Shown piece by piece: positions 32,726 to 43,661 of a DNA stretch of 64,000 nucleotides. The notes beneath the pieces are model-generated. The model was not told where the DNA came from, searched no databases, and was given only the letters and a program-made list of their open reading frames with translations. The stretch's first letter is position 1. Each line of letters opens with the position of its first letter. The stretch is from Phytoseiulus persimilis (taxonomy: Eukaryota; Arthropoda; Arachnida; Mesostigmata; Phytoseiidae), in contig CM075103.1 in the NCBI GenBank assembly GCA_037576195.1, forward strand, positions 30,216,723-30,280,722, given 5' to 3'. Made by a program: the position numbers and the translations under genes.

Positions 32726-35700
32726 GGTGTACGGCAATAAGACCGGATTCAGAATGGCGATCCTCCGCTAGGTTAGCTGGACACGGCATAGGGTAACTCA
32801 TGCAATGCGATCCCTTCGGCTCAATGAACTCTTTGAAAGCTTCGCTGAAATCAATGCCTACAGACTATATGAACATGGTTCTGCGAGCCAAGAATATTCC
32901 GGAGGAACGAGGGTCCTCAGATCTCACGCAGTTAAGTACTCGAAGTTTCGCCCCTCTGCGCGATTCTGTCAATCTCGCTGCCTAATTTCGAGGAAGCAAT
33001 GACCTATCCTGTCAATCGATCGCCGATTCGAGCATCTGCAGTCGTGCCATCGCAGTGTCTAGTATGGACAGTCGGGCTCTACTCCGAACGCGATTGCGCT
33101 GTTGTGCAATGTACCATTTATAGTCCACCATTCATTCCTTCCGCAGACAGCTTTTCCGAGCATTGTTCTCCATGGTCTCGAAAAAACATTGCCGTTCTGC
33201 CGCCAGCTTGGTAGGGGAGAGGAGGAGCGGGAAAACAGTGGAGAGCGAGCGGTTGGTATCGTTGAGGGCTCTTTAGAAAAACTTGAGAACTTTTCACCAT
33301 CGCCATGTTACTCGCACAATGGTGGACGTCCACCGCAGTGACTCTGACAGCTCACAGTCAGCTCAACAAAGTCATAACCCCGCAGTTGAGTGGCCCGGGA
33401 GTTGCGTTACCTCTGGGCTCCGCCTCGAGATGAGCCTTGAGTAGATGTTTGTTACGTTGTAGTTAACCAGTTGAGGCCCACTAGCGCTCCTATCTCACCA
33501 GAAATTCTTTCAGAAAGTGCCCCCAAGGGAATGGTCGGAGGGTTCCTCACACTCCGTGATGCCAGTCAGGAGACGCATTTCTGAGGGCGATGAATTTCTA
33601 TGCAATCTATTATATCTAATATTGATCTACGGAACTGTTACCCGTCACAAGGAAAGAATGAATGGGGTTTCGTCGTTTTGTACTCGGCTTCGACGGTTGC
33701 ATTCGGTCGGGAATTTTCGCTGCGTGGCAGCTGCTGCGCTGCCGATCAGCGCTGAGAGCCAAAATCTTCCGGCGCTCAAAGTTGCAGTTGCATGAATCTT
33801 CCTCGATCTCCGGTCTGACTAAGTCGGTTCCCTCAGCGTACCCGATCGGGTCCCCGCTCCCGCCCTGAGCTTTCGATCAAACATTCAGTTCCCCACATAC
33901 TGCAAGACTAACAGTCTTCCTGGCCATCAGTGAGCACCGGCCTGTGAAGCTGCCTCTGAATGAATGTTGCTCGTGTGCTGACTCCGCATCTGACGATAAT
34001 TTCTGCCAAACATCGGAACTAATATTCTCAGAAAAATATTCAAAGAGAACTCTCCGCATTGGTCTCATATCCAGGGGCAGGGCGGAGCTCGACGACAGCA
34101 TCGTGAACGATCTTCCGCAATCAGATGTCTAGGACGATGATGGAAACCCCCCAGGAACCAGAGCGAAACTAGGAATCAGATATTTGAGACCTTGTCTTGG
34201 AGTTCGAGAACCTCGTTCTCAACCATGATCTCGAAGAGCTTGATTTGGGAGGGAGGGAGAAGAACTCCTCTGGCTGAGACTCCCGTATATCCCATTTTCC
34301 GGGAACGCTTCCGTGTGGTTTCCATGGTCTACAGAAAGGATGCTCGTTCCGCTCTTGTAATCCACCCCAGTCTGAGCTCACGAGAATACATCGCTGAGCG
34401 GAGGAAGCTGGTCACTCTCAAGAGCCCTCAACATATCAAACCGCCCGCCGATCGGCTGTCAGCTTTCCCCCCTCTCCCTGGCTGATTTGACTGCTGGGCG
34501 GCCATGTTTTTTCGAGACAATGGCCTACACTCTTGTTCGGCGGTTCTCCCGAGTATTTCATTCAGAGATCTCCGCGAGATTCTCCCATTACTGAGCCTCG
34601 GGTTGAGAGCACTTGGCCGCGTTCCTGCGCGATAGGTTTCCAGAACCCTCAATATTTGAGAATTCGCGCGCATCTGCGGTCTGCTCGCCGTCCGAATCGT
34701 CAGCAAACCGCCATTTTGAATCCGGTCTTATTAGGGACACGGTCATTCTTTCGAAAAACATGGCGACGCAGGGGAGGGAGAAAGATAGGAGGGCAGCGAA
34801 GAGGTAAACAGCCGGACGGCGCGCTATTCAAAATGTTGAAGGCTCTTGAGAGCCGCTCGGGACGGAATCAGGCAATCGGTCAGAAGAGTATTTGCTGCAC
34901 TGTTTAAGCCAACGAAACCAAGGCCCTGAATAATTTGGATTCACAGGTCGCTTCATTCTTCTCGAGTACTGCTCAACTGTCGACTAGTGAGAGCTCACAC
35001 GAATCTTGATTCTCCACCATCACATACTACATACTGCTCGCGATCTTGTCTTCCGTGGAGTCACATCGAGGTCCAGACTCGCAATGGAACTGGAATTCGA
35101 CTACCTCGCTGATAGAATACATCGTATAGGCTCGTGGCTGAAGCATTTCTTGCGATTGAGGAGGTACGCATACACGAAGCTGTGTCTTCGGTATAGCGTC
35201 CCACTCGAGTCAGGTGTTTGACTTGAACCGGAACACTGCCGTGTTCCATCGTTAGACGTTTACCGGTATCCCTCTCCAGGGATGAGTATATATAAGAATG
35301 AAGGAACATGGTACAGTGGGGAACTGTATCCATCCGTAGTACACACGTTTGTTGATTTGCCGTTATCTCCCTATCAGTTGCAGATCTGTTGTTTCAGAGT
35401 TCTACCGACTATCTAGTGAAAAACTCCATCACTCGCCCAAGGCGGTTACCAGTGAATTGAGCGGAAGCAGATTTGAGCAGTGGTCGTATTTGAGCGAGAG
35501 TCGAATTTGAGCGGGAGTTGGATTTGAGCGACAGCTTGATTTGAGCGGAGGTCCAATTCGATACGTACGCCCGAGGGCCCTCGCCTAGGTACAGATGTAA
35601 ATATTGGAATCTCATATCTTGTGGGTTATAACCCTTCTCGGAATCAATGGCTTCGCAGGAGTCGAACGTCGACCGGAGCCAACTCTCCATCTCCCACTCG

Positions 35701-36000
35701 AACTTAGTGAGCGAGCTGTCGCTGCTTCCCTCCCTAGTCGATAACGCTGCTGAGACGATCTCTCATGTGTAGAGCCAAGGCGGGATGACAAAACATGATG
35801 GATAGCTAGTCAGTCAGTCGATAACTCAATGACACAGCCTGTCCAGACATGTGTGCCACATTAAGCTTCCAAGTACATAGGCTTTCAAGAGCTTTCAAAA
35901 TTTCAAATGCAGCGCCCTCAGGCTGTGTTCCGTCTGCTGCTCCTCTCTCCCCTGAGCCTCCATGTTTTTCGAAAGAATGTCCTAGACCCGTCTTATTACC
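32726..36000. repeat. Mosaic of degenerate, mutually inverted repeat ends
   Basis: No gene recognised. The word TCGAAAAAACATGGC or close variants followed by a GGGGAGAG-type stretch recurs at about 33178-33225 (plus), 34480-34525 (minus), 34751-34785 (plus) and 35935-35975 (minus). The motif CCGCCATTTTGAATC is at 34708-34722 and its complement at 32746-32759. A loose 17-18 bp GATTTGAGCG array lies at about 35465-35555. These look like decayed termini of long-TIR elements inserted into each other. Confidence 0.6.
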
Positions 36001-36132
36001 GGGACCCGATCATTTGATCCTTGTTTATCAAATGGATGCAATTTTGAAGGGACATCTGCCCGCTCAACGAGCGGAGAATCGGCCGCCACTATGCTCTTGT
36101 TTCGGTGCCTTCCGTCGTTTAGCTCCCGTTGT

Positions 36133-36402
36133 TTAAGGAATGCTATTCTCTTTCGGCAAGGCGCGCTGCTTCACCTCGACGAGGTGAATTTCATCCATGA
36201 ATCCCACTTGGGTGATCCTGACTCTCTCGCCATCCTTTCCGATACGCATCCACGACCGCACTCGAGGACTAACCTCCCGAAGAGCTCCCTGTACCGCTCC
36301 TAAGAGTCCGAAGACTCCACATCGCTGTCTTCTATCTTTCGCCGTTTCATTTAAGACGTAGCGCGTTTCCTCACCTTGACTCGCTTCAATCTTCACCTTC
36401 AA
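36133..36402 (-). CDS. Hypothetical protein within R2
   Basis: 89-codon open frame, lysine/arginine rich (IEASQGEETRYVLNET ... IHLVEVKQRALPKENSIP). The same DNA in R1 has a stop after RYV and frameshifts, so coding status is doubtful. No domain recognised. It contains a perfect 19-bp palindrome (TTCACCTCGACGAGGTGAA). It could be a fragment of a captured host gene, as in Pack-MULEs, which is speculation. Confidence 0.3.
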   Translation of the reverse strand: MKVKIEASQGEETRYVLNETAKDRRQRCGVFGLLGAVQGALREVSPRVRSWMRIGKDGERVRITQVGFMDEIHLVEVKQRALPKENSIP

Positions 36403-36609
36403 GCTTCCGTAGAGTGCCTACCTCCACGGTACATCCATTTCCCCGGCTCGCTCACGGAATGAGCTCCCCAACGAGGAATCGAATACATGAGAGTCGGTTT
36501 GTGGGAAAACGAGCTAACACGAGAAAGACACTTGCCGAAGATTGATCGTCGTGTCTCCAGATTAGATGCCCTACCTTATTCAATTCCGAGCCGATTTTTC
36601 TCAAATAAG

Positions 36610-36925
36610 TGTTGAGAAATTTCGTTACACTTCAGTATCTGAAACATGTCTCAACTACTCACACCCGTAACGGGGACAAGGACAAGCCGTGTGCGTGATT
36701 ACGCCACGGGATTGCAGCACCGGGCTTAGACACTTAGCTTTGGCCGCGGTCAGCTCACGCTTTCCCGCCAAGTATAAATACTGCAATAAAGAAGCTTCGC
36801 TCTTGAGGAGCTACGCATTCCCTAACCGGAACTCTGTCTGTTTATTTCGTGCCGTGATCTTCCAGCTTCCAGAGAACTTCCAGATCGGTGTCTACCGACT
36901 GACTTCAGGGAACGAATATCCAACA
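36610..36925. repeat. Solo LTR inserted in R2
   Basis: 316 bp starting TGTTGAGAAATTTCG and ending ATATCCAACA (TG...CA, with TGTTG/CAACA inverted ends), flanked by the 5-bp duplication ATAAG (36605-36609, 36926-36930). Internal TATA box GTATAAATA at about 36769 and AATAAA about 10 bp further support an LTR on the plus strand. R1 has the uninterrupted sequence at the same point. Its TGTTGAG start is shared with the LTR of the copia element at 58.9 kb, but the rest is not obviously similar. Confidence 0.88.
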
Positions 36926-37464
36926 ATAAGTTTCCATGTCAACAGCAAGCCTGCGTAGGATTCCTACTATCCTCTCCGATATGAATCCTCGAACTGACAA
37001 ATACATCTCATTCCCATCAGATCGTCCACACGCTAGCCACAGGGCCAAACTCGTGACTTGATGCAGCACCAACAACGGAATAGGGGGATTATTTGAGGAC
37101 TCGTGATTCCAATCTCAACTTCATAAGCTATCCGCTCCAATACTCAGTTCCAAGCGTACTTCCACGCTAGCACGTCCGCGAAATCAGTCCTGGAACGACA
37201 AGCCGAATGCGCGTCTCATAGTGAGAGAAGAATACCGTCGTTCCAGATGGAATACTCTGAATTATTCAATCAATAACTCATATCTTCAACGGGATTCTGT
37301 CTCGGCAGCACGGCTGAGGGCCACCTCAGCAGCACCTTAGCACGATGCATCCCGCTTGGCCGCCAAACCAGCGGCCGGATGTCCCTTTGAAAATTCATTC
37401 ATTCGATAAACAAGGATCAAATGATAGGCACCCTTATTACCTATCCGTGAGGGGTGACGGGGTG

Positions 37465-38297
37465 GGGTATAGGAACTTTGCCCGCAGTGTTTACTATATG
37501 AACGCATTTTGAGAGAGAGCGGCCTCCGCCAGCTTGGCGGTCTGCTACTGGCACGGTGAGAGCTGTTTCTGGGAGACCGCGACGACAGCGGGGCGAAACA
37601 CAATTAAGAATCCGTGTACTTTCACAAGGGATGAGGGTTGTAAATGAGGAGGTTCGGCTCTAGGCTTCAGAGGGAGAAGATGATTAGGGGTCGGTAGGCA
37701 GTGTATGACACGCATTTTCGAATTCCGGGAGAGTTCATCCAAGACACTTTCCGTCCAGGGAGCGAACGTGTTCGAGGGAGACGCGAAAAACCGACTGAGT
37801 CACTACTCTGCACATGGCGCATCCGCTTCAGTGGCGAGGAGGCCTCACGGCCACGGAGTTCTTCCCTCTTCAACCGCCGAAGACCAGAGGTTCCGTGGAC
37901 TTTCATCCCTCCTGTGTCCTGTCCGAGATGAGAATCACTCAATGCGTCTCGCTGTGGACTTCTTCTCCTTGTATTGAGCCTGGCCCAATGTTCTGCTGTT
38001 CACCTTGCGTATCGACTCCTCGCCATCTGAACTGACATTGTTGACGAAGGATCATGTGTGAACCATGGAATCTTTGGAAATTTCATCATTCCCCGGCGAA
38101 CCATCCCAGCTCTCCTCGCTGTTCCGCGCCTGGATCTTGCTTGAAATGCTCGGTGGCCCCGCTAGACTCCCCGCTGTCGTCGCGGTGTCCCAGCAACAGC
38201 TCTCGGCGTTCCCGTAGCAGACCGCCAAGCTGGCGGAGGCCGCTTTCTCTGAAAATGCGTTCATATAGTAAACACTGCGGGCAAAGTTCCTATACCC
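37465..38297. mobile_element. Long-TIR element R3, copy a
   Basis: Both ends carry GGTATAGGAACTTTGCCCGC and the following ~100 bp, including the short hairpin CCGCCAGCTTGGCGG. The left arm lacks about 45 bp present in the right arm. It is inverted relative to copy b at 52914-53787. No matching target duplication is visible here, so an end may have been altered. No gene: open frames are not conserved between the copies. Confidence 0.82.
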
Positions 38298-40578
38298 CGC
38301 AGGATGACCGTCGTTCAAGATGGCGGTAAGAGACGAATTCGAGGGAGAGGAGGAGAACGAGGCGGCGCTTGTAGCTCGCGACATCTCAGAAATTGAGAGT
38401 TCTTGAAAGAATCAGATGGAATGGAACGTACAGAACTGAGTTCACTTGACATACACTGATTCGCAATGCTCGAATGAGAGCTCCAGAAACAGCCGAACAG
38501 AGGATTGAGAGTCTGATCCCCGTAGCCCTCGATTCTTGCCTTCCAGACGCGAACCCAAGAAAAAGTCTAAGGTAAATCAACACAGTAGCCGTCTTCCCCA
38601 GAGACGGGCGACCATGTTCATTTCCCATCGACTCATTCCCAGAGATACCGCAGCGCAAACCTCACAACGAGCTTCCAGAACACACGATGGAGCGATTCAA
38701 TGCCGAATTCTGTCGAAATTTCCCTCATCGAACATGAGGAAGGATTCCCTCCTGTTGGGTGCAAGTCGCTAGGAATACTGATCCCAACAGTTTACTTTCG
38801 TCAGACACCGCTGAGATTCCTTCGAGACCGACCCGGCCAGGTCAAATTGTAACTTGAAGTGAACAAAAAAGGACCACAGCTCACAGTCCATCATCAATGA
38901 TGGTGCCTTTTCTTCTCGAAGAAAAACTTTGTGTCGATCGATAGAACTTCGTTCCGCATTCACTAAGAACGTAAAAATTTCAGGGTGGATCCCTGGGAGA
39001 GATAAGACCCAAAGAATAAGAAAACTCTGGGAGCGCACGGCGCCGTTCTATAATATCGCGACCGACAACGTCCGCTTTTCCCGATCCCAGGAACAGCAAA
39101 GACATTTCTCGATCTGCCACGATATTCCACCAATTCAGTGCAAAATTTTTGTCAATACCGAGCCAACTGCAATACCGAAAACTAGTTACATGGAACAGAG
39201 AGCCATTCGGCGCCTGTGACTCCATGATCAGCATCGTTGACCTCTATTAACGCTGGTCAGCGAGTGGTTGCGCGATCTTCCAAACTCGTAACTGTTAGTT
39301 CTGAAATCCGTTATCGGATAGGACCCGTTGAATCAATCACCTTCTGTGATCATCTGACGCGATTCATCTCCCTCGAGTACCCTATGGGCGGCTTTCCTAT
39401 CCCAAGAACAAAGGTGCGGAGACTTTTCGAGCTCTGGTGGTCATCGATCCTCCGTAATTTGATCCTGTAATGATGTACACCCGCGCGACATGTGCTCCAA
39501 AACAATGCAATGGCAGGACCTGGCCGAATAGTCCCCTATATTCCAAGTAAGTTTCGATAGGTTTTCATTGTGCGAGCATTGGAATCGCGATACCGTCGGG
39601 GGATTCCTCCCTGATTTCGGCGAATACTTCCGCTGATCTCTCGTTCAAATCCCTCGCCACAGGTCCGAGGCGGAAAAGAGCCAGATGTCAACGAATCAGA
39701 ATCGGTGTCCCTTCCCAGAACATTGAACTCATACTCACTTGAGGGAGGAGTTCCTTCCCATTGATTGCCGCTCGAAGAATGAGGCTATTGGATGAGGCCT
39801 ATGTGATCGATCCCCGATGTTCGCTTCCATTGAGTTGACATAGAGCTCCTTGCCATGATGAGTCCAATTCCCAGTGAAAACCAAGCGTGACTCGAAATCA
39901 AACTCATCCTTCATGGCGTTTTCAACTGAGGTATTATATACTCTCGGAGCGCAATGCAGCTTTATTCAGTACGAAAGTGAAAGCCCTTATTCTCGTCGTC
40001 CACGAATTCGCAACACACGGATCAAAGCAATCCAGGGAAACGTAATAATATCTGATGACACTAAGCGTCGTACGACTTGTGTCCAAGCGGTAAGACTGGG
40101 TCTCGCAGTGTATTCAACTCCATCTCATCAACTCTGGGGATTCAAAAAAAATCGCATTGAACAGATTGGAACGATTCCGCTTTTCCCCGGGTGACGTCCC
40201 GTAAAAGAGCAGCGATCGAGATCCCGTTCACCGAGCGGCATTCGATGACGAGTTCGCGCTCGTTTCCGTATTCAGACTTCTCAGATTTGTGCATTAGACC
40301 TACGGGTCTCGGTGGAGGCTGACGCGATTTTTCGGCTGTGGTTGAACTTCACGACAAGAGATCGATGTGTATTTGAGCATTCAATGATCCGTAGTCAAGC
40401 TTCATAGACGTTTCTGACTGTAAACTCGAAGGCCAGAACCTATGTTACCCTGGGAGGCTAACGTTGTAATGCATCCCACCCGTGGATCGCTCCTGTTGCC
40501 TAGTCAAGTATGGATCCATGAATTGATGTCAAAAATCGTGATATATGACTGAGTTAGATCCGAGCACGATGATTCCAT
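38298..40578. other. Unassigned sequence upstream of M3
   Basis: Starts with GTTCAAGATGGCGG (38313-38326, dispersed motif). Then only short unrecognised open frames (38929-39219, 39874-40194). It may contain the 5' terminus of M3. Confidence 0.35.
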
Positions 40579-42905
40579 ATGATTGCGCTACGCGCCGCGC
40601 GTCATCTTGGGGGAGCGCAGCACTGCCTAACGGTCCGCTGTCTCGTCAACGGTTATCCCCTGCATGAGCGCGCGATTACTGGTTGCGAAATGGAGCGTGA
40701 AAATCAATACTTCAACTTGTGCGATTGCCGCAAAACTGGGCACAAAGTGTGGTGTGACCCCCAGGGGCGATTCGAGGTCGATGAGGGAAGAGGAGTTTCG
40801 GAATATCTTCTCCACCAGGAGAAGAAATCCAAACGGCCTGGCGTCCAAATCCTCAGATGCAAGAAGAAACGAAGGTGGGTGGTTAATTGGTTAATCTCAT
40901 GCGGGAGATGTCTGCGTATCTTCCGCTAATCGACATTGAAGGAGTTTCGGAGCGAATGTTCGACATTGGAATCCCCCAACGGTCTCTGACAACGACAGTG
41001 TTTTTCCAGTCCTGATAAATGCCCTGTCCGAGCGGAAATCGCGGAGGACGGACGCGTTCTGTCTTTGACTGGTGTTCATAACCACCTCAGCGAGTTTGGA
41101 GGACATGTTCAGAGTGTGTATAACACAAGAGGGGACTGGATCCGAGCACTGATTGCAGATCCGCGGCAATCAAGCACAGGTGCCACACTTGAAGCACGGC
41201 GGAGGTAATTCTCAAAGTCATAAGAACTTGGTCGATTTCTGTGGAATGGCCCTATAGACTGACGCTCACGGGGAAGTCTCTGCGTTTCAGGCTGCGAATG
41301 GAAGCTGCATCGCAGATAATTCCATCAAAACACATCCGTACAGCTCAGAGTCAAGCAGCATCTGTCCTCCCACCGAAAGTCAAAACTCTGAAGCAGCTCC
41401 ACGAAGCGATCGAGAGTCGCGCCTTGTTGAGGTACTCAGTGACGCTTGATGGAGAGAAGATGCTTGGCTTCCTCGGTCAGAAACTCGGTAGCCTCGTGCT
41501 CACCACAAGAAGACTGCTTGCATACCTCTCCGCGGCGAAAATGTTCCACTGTGACGCTACCTACCAAGTCGTCCCCGAGAGACACCTGTTCTCTAAGCAA
41601 CTCGTTACCCTCCAAGCAAACTGGGACGGATATGTGAGCTTGACCTTGAAGATGTGAGATATGATCGATGTTTAAAATCCCGAACGGAATCATCCATTCA
41701 ACCCAGAAACATCGATTTATTCCAGACTGGTATGATAGCATGTGCCCTTATGACCTCGGCGAACACCCAGGCGTACCGTGAGGTTTTCCGAATTCTCAAA
41801 GATCAAAGTCCGGGAAACATCTGCACGTCCTACATGGGCGATTTTGACGCCGCCATGAGAGGAGCTGTGAGAGCCGAGTTCCCGCGAGTTCCGATCTATG
41901 GCTGTCTGTACCATTACACCCAAGCACTCGTCAGGAAAGCAAGTTCACGAGAGGTCGGGCTTGCGAACGAAATCCGCAAACCTGGGGTCATTTTGAAGAA
42001 ATTCGCTGCCTTCTCTGCCTTGCCGCTTCTGCCGGCTGACGATATCTGGGATGTCTTCCGTGTGCTCGTCCAGGAAAGTCGTCAAGTCACGCATCTGGTG
42101 AGCATGCAGCCTGCGCTAGACTACTCAATATGAATGAGAAACCTTTGACCAATGAAAATCGTTGCTTAGGATGTTCATCGTCATTGAATGTATGCTTTCT
42201 TACAGTTGGATCCCGTGATCGACTATATCGAGGCCTACTGGCTCGGCGTCGTTGGTCCACAAGAACTTTCTGTTTATCGCGCAACTTGCAGAACGAATAA
42301 TGCTGTAGAATCCAGCAATTCTAGACTGAAAGCTCGAGTCGGACCCAATTCATCCACTTGGAACTTGATCAGTGCGTTTTCAGCCCATTCTTCTTCGTTG
42401 CCCTCTGACAACATTATCCTTCCTTCGGTTCGTGCAGATTGGAATTTTAAAAGCTTCCATCATCTTACAGAAGACATATGCGACACTTTCCACGACGTCG
42501 CCATTGACTACAACGCGTTCAGAGATGGGGCTCGCAACATTCGTTCAAACCCAAGTAGGACAACGCGAGAGAATGATGAGCGAATATTACGCGGTTGGGC
42601 ACTTTTGGAGCAGGGCGTTTTGACTCCGCGCAAATTCATTGATCACGTCAAGTACAGAACCGGCGTCGGTGAGTCACTGGAAAACTCATCAAAGAGATTA
42701 TCCGCCCCTAGGCAATGATGTCCATGGAATCCTTCACAGTTGCCTCGCACAGTTTCTGATTCCACTCTCTTGATTTCGCAGTGACTCAAAATAAGGCTGG
42801 CCGTCCCGAAAATGTTCCAACTCCTACGGACCACGACTACTTAGCTTCCACGAAGGATTTCATGCCCACACCGACCGATCACAATTACATCACTCGTTTT
42901 CAAGA

Positions 42906-42964
42906 TGATTGATTGATTGATTGGTTTATTAACCATTTCTTGCCCACATACACTTTGTTACATG
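42906..42964 (-). mobile_element. 59-bp 3' tail of a non-LTR retrotransposon with TSD
   Basis: Flanked by TCAAGA on both sides (42900-42905 and 42965-42970). On the minus strand it reads GGTTAATAAACC followed by (AATC)n, i.e. a polyadenylation signal and a tetranucleotide tail, as left by severely 5'-truncated LINE insertions. Its source element is not in the window. Confidence 0.75.
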
Positions 42965-43046
42965 TCAAGACGAGAATGCCGCGATCCGAGATGCAAGGGG
43001 TCCGGTAGCCAACGACGATTCCAAAACACAGCCTCTTGAAGCGCTC

Positions 43047-43661
43047 GTGAAAATATCGGGCCTATCGGTGTACCAACGGGATCTGAATACTCTCCTCGGA
43101 ACAAACTGGGTTAATGATGTCATTGTTAACGCATACCTAAATCTCATCGTGGACCGAAGCAGAAGATTCCCACACTTGCCGAAAGTCTATGCGTTCAATA
43201 CGTTTTTTCTTATGATCTACAACAGAGAAGGTTACGATGAAGTTCGTCGGTGGACGCGAAAAGACCATGTATTTGCGCAAGATATACTTCTCGTTCCCGT
43301 CCATCAAGACTCACACTGTAGCATGGTTATCGCCGACTTGCGGATCAAGCGCATCCTGTACCTGGACTCCCTGGGGGGACAGAATGAGGAGTTCCTAGAA
43401 AATCTACTCGAATACTTGCAGCAAGAATCGGAAGACAAAGAGCATAAGAGACTCAATCCCGTTGAGTGGCAACTAGTGACACTCGTCGACCTGCCACAGC
43501 AGAAAAACAGCTTCGATTGCGGGATATTTGCGTTGAAGTTTGCAGACTTCTTTTCTCAAGACGCTGAGCCCAATTTCAGTCAACGAGATATGCCGAATTT
43601 CCGACGGAAGATGACGTCGGAAATCTTGCAATCAGCAATAAAGCCGTCAACCGATCTCTGA
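43047..43661 (+). CDS. Ulp1-type cysteine protease domain of M3
   Basis: 204 codons open in the frame that joins the upstream exon once the 59-bp insert and one target copy are set aside. Groove block NWVNDVIVNAYLNLI, H90 (DSHCSMVIADL), D107 (LYLDSLG), Q152 (PQQKNSFDCG) and C158 (FDCGIFAL). The residue after the catalytic His is Cys where M2, M4 and most family members have Trp, which may weaken activity. The Met at 43047 is only the first start in this frame. The true protein start is likely the transposase exon. Confidence 0.85.
   Translation: MKISGLSVYQRDLNTLLGTNWVNDVIVNAYLNLIVDRSRRFPHLPKVYAFNTFFLMIYNREGYDEVRRWTRKDHVFAQDILLVPVHQDSHCSMVIADLRIKRILYLDSLGGQNEEFLENLLEYLQQESEDKEHKRLNPVEWQLVTLVDLPQQKNSFDCGIFALKFADFFSQDAEPNFSQRDMPNFRRKMTSEILQSAIKPSTDL

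Larger units (their letters stand above)
36001..37432 (-). mobile_element. Long-TIR element R2 with 9-bp TSD, Mutator-like
   Basis: 1432 bp including a solo LTR. TIRs begin GGGACCCGATCATTTGATCC at the left and, on the other strand, GGTGCCTATCATTTGATCC at the right, and stay similar for about 60-100 bp (CTTGTTTATC ... AAAGGGACATC). Flanks are CTTATTACC on both sides (35992-36000 and 37433-37441), a 9-bp duplication as made by Mutator-like elements. An 89-codon frame of unknown function lies at 36133-36402. No transposase, so it is non-autonomous. Confidence 0.85.
40579..43661 (+). pseudogene. MULE-Ulp1 gene copy M3, intact apart from a 65-bp insertion
   Basis: Six exons, all junctions in frame: about 40579-40874, 41010-41204, 41291-41633, 41726-42097, 42206-42668 and 42782-43661. 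FLYWCH finger across exons 1-2 (KVWCDPQGRFEV ... LRC ... CPVRAEI ... VHNHLSE). Transposase core: HCDATYQVV (first Asp, exon 3), YMGDFDAAM (second Asp) with YGCLYHYTQAL (exon 4), CRTNNAVESSNSRLK (likely Glu, exon 5). Exon 6 starts with a TDHDY/TDHNY linker. At 42906-42970 a small insertion breaks the frame just before the Ulp1 domain, which then runs to the stop. Without it the gene would encode about 830 residues. Introns are 86-135 bp, all GT-AG. Confidence 0.88.

Noticed and set aside
36610-36925. Solo LTR belonging to the same copia family as 60-64 kb
   Set aside because: Only the TGTTGAG start is shared; the bodies are not visibly similar.
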